6,539 nucleotides of DNA from Patescibacteria group bacterium (GTDB lineage Bacteria > Patescibacteriota > Minisyncoccia > Moranbacterales > JAKLHP01), in the NCBI GenBank assembly GCA_022710085.1, contig JAKLHP010000046.1, positions 1-6,539 of the forward strand, given 5' to 3'. The position numbers were made by a program, and so were the translations under genes. Within the stretch, counting starts at the first letter, position 1; every line of letters starts with the position of its first letter. Under the pieces are notes generated by a model. It was given only the letters and a program-made list of their open reading frames with translations. It searched no databases and had not been told where the DNA came from. Of the stretch, positions 1 to 6,539 are shown one piece after another.

Positions 1-329
1 TTAAGACCCATGGAGCCGATGATTTTATCAACAATTTTATCAGCTTCGATAACAGCCAGCTTATATTGATTTGTATCGCCAGTTTCCAATTTTAACTTTA
101 TTTCATTCCAGCTCTTCCTTATTTTTACAGGAGATACAAGCGGAATATTCATTCCTTTGAAAGTTGCCCTAATATCTCCAAATCCACGAAGGATTAAAAG
201 CATCACAAGGTCAGCAAAGAGAACGGAGACATAAATCGCCAGTAAAAATTTCAGAGCTAAGAAAAATGGAGAATGAAGAAATAACTGAAAAAATTTTAGT
301 ATTTCATTGAAAAATAAAGAAAAATCCAT
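1..329 (-). CDS. Small membrane protein of unknown function, 3' end cut by the window edge
   Basis: This reading frame starts at an ATG (327-329) and stays open to the left edge, giving 109 visible codons. The N terminus (MDFSLFFNEILKF) leads into a hydrophobic stretch at about residues 20-47, which I read as one membrane segment, possibly with a preceding amphipathic helix. After it comes a polar, probably cytoplasmic part with a helical look (KIRKSWNEIKLKLETGD, then LAVIEADKIVDKIIGSMGL). I recall similar proteins, with a membrane segment followed by a W-x-E-I...LAIIEADK-like region, as conserved uncharacterised proteins of Patescibacteria, but I cannot name a function. The gene lies 30 bases downstream of the gatA stop, so it probably belongs to the same transcript. 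A GGAG lies about 27 bases before the ATG, too far to serve as a ribosome binding site. Whether it is a real gene is fairly safe; its role is unknown. Confidence 0.75.
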   Translation of the reverse strand, partial: MDFSLFFNEILKFFQLFLHSPFFLALKFLLAIYVSVLFADLVMLLILRGFGDIRATFKGMNIPLVSPVKIRKSWNEIKLKLETGDTNQYKLAVIEADKIVDKIIGSMGL

Positions 330-359
330 ATATAAATATAATAACACTTTTTACTCCGA

Positions 360-1829
360 TTAAATAGGCTGGGAGTAATTAATTTCAAAAGTATGTGCAG
401 CGTTTAATATCCCCTCCTCGTCAAACCACTTACCCATAAGCTGTCCTCCGATTGGTAAATCTTTTCCATCCTTTTTAATTTTTCCTATCGGAAAAGATAT
501 CCCTGGAACTCCGGAAAGATTGGCAGCAATAGTGAAGATATCAGAAAGATACATCTTTAACAAATCACTAGTTTTTTCTCCAATCTTAAAAGCTACTTCC
601 GGGGTAGTGGGAGAAAAAATGAAGTCCACTTCGCGAAAAGCTTCTTCAAAATCTCTTTTTATAAGAGCTCTCACCTTTTGAGCCTTGAGATAATATGCGT
701 CATAATATCCAGCACTAAGCGCATAGGTTCCCAGCATTATTCTCCTTTTTACTTCCGATCCGAATCCATATTCTCTACTATCCAAATATGTTTCAAAAAG
801 CGTCCTGGGAATTCCATTTTCTTTGAACCCGGAACTTTCTTTATCATCCACCCGAAGCCCATATTTAATACCGTCGAATCTGGCCAAATTAGAGCTCACT
901 TCTGACGGCATTATCAAATAATATGTTGAGAGGGAATATTTGCTATGCGGAAGGCTTATTTCTTTTATTTCTGCTCCTAATTTTCTGAACTGCTGAATTG
1001 CTTCCTGAAATTTATTTTTAATATCTTCATCTAATCCTTTTTCCAAATATTCTTTGGGAATTCCAATTTTGATTTTGGAAATATCTCCAGTTAAGTAATT
1101 TTCATACCTTTTGTCAAAACTGGGAGCCGAGGTGGCATCTTTCTTATCTTCTCCAATAATCTCAGAAAGAACGATGGCTGCATCTTCTACAGTTTTTGTA
1201 AGCGGTCCGATTTGGTCAAGACTTGAAGCCATCGCCAAAAGTCCATGCCTAGAAACTCTTCCGTAAGTTGGCTTGAGTCCCACGATTCCACAGAATGAAG
1301 CGGGCTGTCTTATTGATCCGCCAGTATCCGATCCCAAAGCCCAGACTGCTTCATCTTCTGCCACAGCAGCAGCTGAACCGCCTGAAGAACCGCCTGGAAC
1401 TCTTTCAATATCATTTGGATTCTTGGTTATTTGGTAAGCGCTATTTTCCGTGGAAGATCCCATGGCAAATTCATCCATATTGGTCTTTCCCAAAATTACT
1501 GCGCCTTTTTCTTTTAATTTTTTTATTACGGTTGCATCGTATGGAGCAATATAATTATCAAGAATTTTCGAAGCAGCGGTAGTTCTGATTCCTTCAATGC
1601 AGATATTATCTTTGATAGCCACCGGGATTCCGGACAGAATTTCAATTTCATCCCCCTTCTTTATTTTTTCATCAATAAAGTTGGCTTGTTTGATGGCCAG
1701 GTCTTTGGTCAACGTAAGATAGGCCTGGATTTCTTTATCTCTGTTTTTAATCTTTTCGAAATATTCTTCAGTAAGTTTTACCGAAGTTGTTTCTCCTTTT
1801 ATTAATTTTTCATGAAGTTCTTTAATCAT
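360..1829 (-). CDS. gatA: Glutamyl-/aspartyl-tRNA amidotransferase subunit A (glutaminase subunit)
   Basis: GatA is the amidase subunit of the GatCAB complex. It hydrolyses glutamine, and the ammonia is used to turn Glu-tRNA(Gln) into Gln-tRNA(Gln), and often Asp-tRNA(Asn) into Asn-tRNA(Asn), in the cytoplasm. The 489-residue product has the usual length and the amidase signature. The catalytic Ser-cisSer-Lys triad appears as K73 (in PVAIKDN), S148 (in GGSSGGS) and S172 (in SDTGGSIRQP), with the same 75- and 24-residue spacings as the known triad of Staphylococcus aureus GatA. The stretches GKTNMDEFAMGSSTENSA, GLKPTYGRVSRHG and SLDQIGPL are also typical. The ATG overlaps the gatC stop by one base (TAATG), so translation is probably coupled. 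There is no Shine-Dalgarno sequence before it. The stop is TAA. No damage or missing catalytic residue is seen. Confidence 0.98.
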   Translation of the reverse strand: MIKELHEKLIKGETTSVKLTEEYFEKIKNRDKEIQAYLTLTKDLAIKQANFIDEKIKKGDEIEILSGIPVAIKDNICIEGIRTTAASKILDNYIAPYDATVIKKLKEKGAVILGKTNMDEFAMGSSTENSAYQITKNPNDIERVPGGSSGGSAAAVAEDEAVWALGSDTGGSIRQPASFCGIVGLKPTYGRVSRHGLLAMASSLDQIGPLTKTVEDAAIVLSEIIGEDKKDATSAPSFDKRYENYLTGDISKIKIGIPKEYLEKGLDEDIKNKFQEAIQQFRKLGAEIKEISLPHSKYSLSTYYLIMPSEVSSNLARFDGIKYGLRVDDKESSGFKENGIPRTLFETYLDSREYGFGSEVKRRIMLGTYALSAGYYDAYYLKAQKVRALIKRDFEEAFREVDFIFSPTTPEVAFKIGEKTSDLLKMYLSDIFTIAANLSGVPGISFPIGKIKKDGKDLPIGGQLMGKWFDEEGILNAAHTFEINYSQPI

Positions 1830-2116
1830 TAAAGTACTGATTTAACTTTTATATAATCATCTTTCTTTTCGGGGGAATTATCAAGAATGGCATTTCTTTC
1901 CAATTCAGATTTTTCAACTCTCAAATCTCCCCTGGAAACATTATCTCTTCCGGTAATGTGGCCAATTGGCTCGATCCCGTCCGTATTTACCTCCTCAAGT
2001 TCTTTAAAATAATCCAAAATAGTCGAAAGATTTTTTTGATAATCTTCAACCTCTTTGTCCTCGATCCCTATTCTGGATAAGCTGGCTATATGTTTTACGT
2101 CTTTCGCAGAAAGCAT
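1829..2116 (-). CDS. gatC: Glutamyl-/aspartyl-tRNA amidotransferase subunit C
   Basis: GatC is the small non-catalytic subunit that wraps around GatA and GatB and stabilises the amidotransferase. The 95-residue length is normal. The N-terminal helix has the family pattern (VKHIASLSRIGI, then a run ending ILDYFKELEEV), followed by NTDGIEPIGHI, a short RGDL segment where the family usually has R-x-D, and a C terminus (YIKVKSVL) that corresponds to the usual F-x-V-P-x-V-L ending. The gene sits 5 bases after the ligA TAG stop and overlaps gatA by one base, so the three are almost certainly one operon. The bases before the ATG (ATAGAAAAC) give no Shine-Dalgarno match. The stop is TAA. The match is to the family pattern by eye, but the neighbour gatA makes the call secure. 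Confidence 0.95.
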   Translation of the reverse strand: MLSAKDVKHIASLSRIGIEDKEVEDYQKNLSTILDYFKELEEVNTDGIEPIGHITGRDNVSRGDLRVEKSELERNAILDNSPEKKDDYIKVKSVL

Positions 2117-2121
2117 GTTTT

Positions 2122-4297
<2,176 letters not shown>

Positions 4298-4342
4298 CAC
4301 AAATGATCTTTTATTTTTTTCAAAAGAAATCGGCTAATTCCA

Positions 4343-4552
4343 TTATTCAACTTTGCAACAAACAGCATAGGCGGTCATTGTTCCAATTCCGGAACATGCC
4401 CAGCCATTAGAAGAAGGAATGCTTGCGGGTAATATCTCCGCCTGAAGAAGGAGGTGTTCTCGGGCGTGGTCAACGCCGGACTTTCGCATAAAATTGATAA
4501 AGATTCAGTTGGTTATGGAAAGATAGATTAAATTGTTAATGAATGATTTCAT
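4343..4552 (-). pseudogene. Possible remnant of a small secreted-protein gene, interrupted by an in-frame TGA
   Basis: From an ATG at 4550-4552 the frame reads MKSFINNLIYLSITN, meets a TGA (4505-4507), and then continues in the same frame from a second ATG (4487-4489) as a 48-residue ORF ending at TAA (4343-4345). The last part, PSSNGWACSGIGTMTAYAVC followed by CKVE, looks like the C terminus of a larger secreted domain: a GW...TAYAVC ending is familiar from many extracytoplasmic proteins. The preceding residues (GVDHAREHLLLQAEILP) do not look like a folded secreted domain, and no signal peptide is joined to it. A promoter-like site lies just upstream and a terminator downstream, so the piece keeps the frame of a transcription unit. 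I favour a decayed or internally deleted gene. A genuine 48-residue protein starting at 4489 is the alternative. No other gene is seen between 4300 and 4653. Confidence 0.4.
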
Positions 4553-4559
4553 TATACCA
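4551..4559 (-). promoter_or_regulatory. Extended -10 promoter-like site
   Basis: The minus strand reads TGGTATAAT, a perfect -10 box with the TGn extension, directly overlapping the ATG at 4550-4552. A TTGAAA (4571-4576) lies 14 bases upstream, which is too close for a standard -35, but extended -10 promoters often do without one. It would transcribe the small broken frame and stop at the terminator at 4272-4297, or produce a short RNA of roughly 270 bases. Confidence 0.4.
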
Positions 4560-4601
4560 GTTAGGACAATTTTCAAGGCAGGTCCTTTTTGATTAGATAG
4601 G

Positions 4602-4629
4602 AAAAAGCCGGATTCTAAACCCGGCTTTT
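4602..4629 (-). terminator. Intrinsic terminator after the propeller protein gene
   Basis: On the minus strand AAAAGCCGG (4621-4629) pairs with CCGGCTTTT (4603-4611) over nine bases with a 9-base loop, and the right arm runs into TTTTT. It sits 25 bases after the TAA stop of the 501-codon gene, the expected place for its terminator. On the plus strand the arm also ends in TTTT, so weak activity in that direction is possible. Confidence 0.85.
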
Positions 4630-4653
4630 CAATATTTATTTGAAAATGTTTTT

Positions 4654-6159
4654 TTACAGCGTAGTCGCCGTCACAGTCACATCCACATCATAGGTACCGG
4701 TAGGCTGGAATTTGTTGGATCCGATTTCCGCTCCAAAGAGAAGGGTTTCACTGTCTCCTTCCTGGGAAGTTTCGGTAGTGCGGGTGATTATCTGGTAAGG
4801 GGAAGTTGAGATGTTGAGCCAGTTTCCTTCTGAGTAGGTATCAGCACTTCCCCAGGTATCTGAATCATAGGTGGTGCTTCCCGATTTTAATTTGGCTCCC
4901 CACTCACTTTCAGTGGCGCCAACGCTCCAGTTTTCCGGTGTATCGGGAGTTATTGGGGTATAGGCGGTTATCTGGTCTCCGGTTCCGTTTTCCAGGTAAG
5001 CGGTAGAAGCTTGCCAAGAAAGGGCGTATCCGGTGGAATTGTTGGTACTTACCGTACAAAGAGCTTCGTTGGTAGTTAGACTTGATTGTCCGGTACCGGT
5101 AATGGTACCCATATTTATGCTATCGCTGCAAGTAAGGGAGATGGTGGCATCGAGACCTAGATTAATATTGGTACTCGTATTGGCAGAAGGCATTATTCCT
5201 CCGGTGGAATTGGCAGCTATGGAAGAGTTCTGAACAAGTGCTACAAAACTTCCGTTTCCATAGCCTAGTGCACTCCAAGCAGCAGAAGCAGGCAGGCTTT
5301 CCTGCATCCAATCTATTCCGTCCAAAGATATCGCCGAAATGTTGGAGTTCATAGCAGTTGCAACAAACATTCCGTTGCCATAGGCCACTGACATCCAGCA
5401 ACCGGAATATGGCAAAGTTCTCTTAGCCCAAAGAGCTCCATCTGAGGAAGTAGCAGCTATATTTGATGAGTTTGAAATGTGGTCAACTGCCAGAAAAATT
5501 CCATTGCCGTAAGTTATAGAATTCCAATTGCCAAAAACCGGCATATCAAACAGCATCCATGTAAGTCCATAATTTGTTGATCTGGCAGCTTGCCCATAAC
5601 TATCTGAAACAGCCACAAAAGTTCCGTTACCATCGGTAGCTACAGATCTCCATGATGCATACGCAGGCAAAGTTCTCTGGGTCCAATTAATTCCGTCAGT
5701 TGATGTTGCAGCCACGGTTCCTGTTGCAACAGCAACAAATGTACCTCCCCCATAAGCCACGGAAGACCAACTGGCATTTGCAGGCAAAGCATCCGTATGA
5801 GTTGTCCAGTTTATTCCATCCGAAGATGTTGCGGATAGTCTGGAACCAGATCCTACAGCCACGAAAACATCATTTCCGTAAGTTACCGACATCCAATAGA
5901 CACTTGAAGGCAGAGCTCTTTGAGTCCAATTTATTCCGTCAGTTGATGTTGCAGCCCTATTTGTCCCACTACCGGAAACTGCCACAAAAGTACCATCGCC
6001 ATAAGCCACCGAATTCCATATAGAACCTTCAGGCATAGTTCTCTGTGTCCAACTGAAATCTTCTCCTTTGGCAAAATTGAAATTAAAAAACAATCCCAAA
6101 ACGAGAGCAGGGATTGCAAACTTAGCCAATATTCTTGATTTTAGCTTTTTATTTTTCAT
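4654..6159 (-). CDS. Secreted protein with seven propeller-type repeats and a Patescibacteria-type C-terminal domain
   Basis: The 501-residue product begins with a lysine-rich N terminus and a hydrophobic core (FAIPALVLGLFFNFNFA), a Sec signal peptide probably cut near residues 30-32. Residues 37-323 are seven repeats of 40-43 residues, each with the pattern W-T-Q-R-x-L-P...W-x-S-V-x-Y-G-N-G-x-F-V-A-V...A-x-S-x-D-G-I-N. This is BNR/sialidase-like in style, and seven units suggest a seven-bladed beta-propeller. Residues 330-501 form a Thr/Ser-rich beta domain with two cysteines (C344, C368) that could form a disulfide, ending in TATTL. This tail closely matches the gene upstream. No membrane anchor, LPXTG or catalytic Asp-box enzyme signature is seen, so binding or adhesion at the cell surface is an inference. 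The leader before the ATG is A-rich without a Shine-Dalgarno sequence. The stop is TAA, followed by a terminator. G+C is visibly higher than in ligA and gatA. Confidence 0.85.
   Translation of the reverse strand: MKNKKLKSRILAKFAIPALVLGLFFNFNFAKGEDFSWTQRTMPEGSIWNSVAYGDGTFVAVSGSGTNRAATSTDGINWTQRALPSSVYWMSVTYGNDVFVAVGSGSRLSATSSDGINWTTHTDALPANASWSSVAYGGGTFVAVATGTVAATSTDGINWTQRTLPAYASWRSVATDGNGTFVAVSDSYGQAARSTNYGLTWMLFDMPVFGNWNSITYGNGIFLAVDHISNSSNIAATSSDGALWAKRTLPYSGCWMSVAYGNGMFVATAMNSNISAISLDGIDWMQESLPASAAWSALGYGNGSFVALVQNSSIAANSTGGIMPSANTSTNINLGLDATISLTCSDSINMGTITGTGQSSLTTNEALCTVSTNNSTGYALSWQASTAYLENGTGDQITAYTPITPDTPENWSVGATESEWGAKLKSGSTTYDSDTWGSADTYSEGNWLNISTSPYQIITRTTETSQEGDSETLLFGAEIGSNKFQPTGTYDVDVTVTATTL
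4657..4974 (-). repeat. Duplicated C-terminal domain DNA (partner at 6215-6538)
   Basis: This segment encodes residues 396-501 of the propeller protein and aligns with 6215-6538. The longest perfect DNA match I found is 35 bp (4700-4734 with 6258-6292); other parts differ mainly at third codon positions and in a 2-codon length difference. It reflects paralogous domains and not an insertion sequence: no terminal inverted repeats or target duplications are seen. Confidence 0.85.
5191..6051 (-). repeat. Seven tandem repeats of about 120-129 bp encoding propeller blades
   Basis: The units begin with W at residues 37, 78, 118, 159, 201, 244 and 284. Most have diverged in DNA sequence, but 5681-5713 and 5924-5956 match at 32 of 33 bases. 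These two stretches are 243 bp apart, exactly two units, which suggests that the array grew partly by copying a two-blade block, or that units are kept alike by conversion. Units 5-7 are more divergent and lack the WTQR opening. Confidence 0.9.
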
Positions 6160-6211
6160 TTTTGTGTTTTTTGTTTTTGACTTAAACAGACTTTGATTTT
6201 TTAAAATATTC

Positions 6212-6539
6212 CTACAGCGTAGTCGCCGTAAAGGTCACATCCACGTCATAAGTGCCAGTAGGCTGGAATTTGTTGGATCCGATTTCCGCTCCGAAGAGGA
6301 TGGTTTCATTTGATCCTACTTGGGAAGTCTCGGTGGTTCGACTCACGACTACGAAAGGAGAGGTGGCGATGTTAAGCCAGTTGCCGCTGTAGGAGTCGGA
6401 GCCGTCCCAGATTTCGTCTCCGGTGATGTCGGGATCGTTAGAGGTGGTTTTGATTCTGGCTCCCCAGGCACTTTCGGTGGAAGCGACGCTCCAGACTTCG
6501 GGAGTATCCGGGGTTTGGGGGGTGTAAGCGGCAATCTGG
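6212..6539 (-). CDS. C-terminal part of a second secreted protein of the same family (5' end outside the window)
   Basis: The frame is open from the right edge to a TAG at 6212-6214, giving 108 visible residues. It begins QIAAYTPQTPDTPEVWSV and ends DVDVTFTATTL. It aligns with the C-terminal domain of the 501-residue protein over its whole visible length, with 2 extra residues near the middle (around DPDITGDEIW). By eye 45 of the last 56 residues are identical, including one run of 22. The visible DNA is G+C-rich (34 of 60 bases in 6421-6480). The N-terminal architecture is unknown: it could be another propeller or a different repeat joined to the same tail. The gene ends 52 bases before the ATG of its relative, with no hairpin between, so the two may share a transcript. 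The tail domain probably serves export, attachment or assembly at the cell surface, but this is inference. Confidence 0.85.
   Translation of the reverse strand, partial: QIAAYTPQTPDTPEVWSVASTESAWGARIKTTSNDPDITGDEIWDGSDSYSGNWLNIATSPFVVVSRTTETSQVGSNETILFGAEIGSNKFQPTGTYDVDVTFTATTL

Noticed and set aside
330..359. Promoter for the membrane gene in the AT-rich gap after gatA
   Set aside because: TATATT-like hexamers occur near the ATG, but no -35 box at suitable spacing is seen, and the AT content makes chance matches likely.
4505..4507. In-frame TGA read as glycine (code 25, as in Gracilibacteria and Absconditabacteria)
   Set aside because: The recognisable genes contain no in-frame TGA in about 1,400 codons and encode glycine with GGN, so recoding is unlikely; the TGA is treated as a stop.
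4563..4590. Plus-strand hairpin AGGAC/GTCCT followed by TTTTT as a terminator
   Set aside because: The stem is only 5 bp with a 14-base loop, and there is no plus-strand gene upstream for it to end.
5162..5401. Minus-strand open frame of 79 codons, rich in Cys, inside the propeller gene
   Set aside because: It is an alternative frame of the repeat-coding DNA; the propeller frame has a signal peptide and clear repeats.

Overview
The window looks like a chromosomal segment from a Patescibacteria (Candidate Phyla Radiation) genome, most likely a Parcubacteria-type lineage. This is inferred from gene content and style, not from a marker gene. The housekeeping genes are AT-rich. A short uncharacterised membrane protein follows gatA. 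A secreted protein carries the serine/threonine-rich C-terminal domain ending in TATTL that I associate with these lineages. No start codon has a clear Shine-Dalgarno sequence. The standard code fits: the four recognisable genes with their 3' end in view stop at TAA or TAG, have no in-frame TGA, and use GGN for glycine, so there is no sign of TGA recoding.

All genes read on the minus strand, so transcription runs from right to left. From the right edge there are two adjacent genes for related secreted proteins. The first is cut by the window edge, and only its last 108 codons are seen. The second is complete (501 aa): a signal peptide, seven repeats of about 41 residues that probably form a beta-propeller, and a C-terminal domain closely matching the first protein. 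A strong intrinsic terminator (4603-4629) ends this unit.

Next comes a 300-base stretch with no intact gene of normal size. It holds an extended -10 promoter-like site, a short reading frame broken by an in-frame TGA whose end resembles the C terminus of a secreted protein, and a second terminator (4275-4297). The palindrome of that terminator also contains the -35 box of a good promoter for the next unit.

That unit is ligA (NAD-dependent DNA ligase), gatC and gatA (subunits of the Asp/Glu-tRNA amidotransferase), packed with a 5-bp gap and then a 1-bp overlap, followed by the start of a small membrane protein gene that runs off the left edge. gatB is not in the window. The ligA-gatC-gatA block joins DNA repair and replication with tRNA-dependent Gln/Asn formation; the pairing probably reflects operon packing and not a shared pathway.

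The main oddities are a 7-bp tandem repeat that expands the zinc-finger loop of LigA, the terminator/promoter overlap with a probably leaderless ligA transcript, and the pair of similar surface-protein genes with local stretches of near-identical DNA. I found no rRNA, tRNA, CRISPR array, transposase or phage gene.
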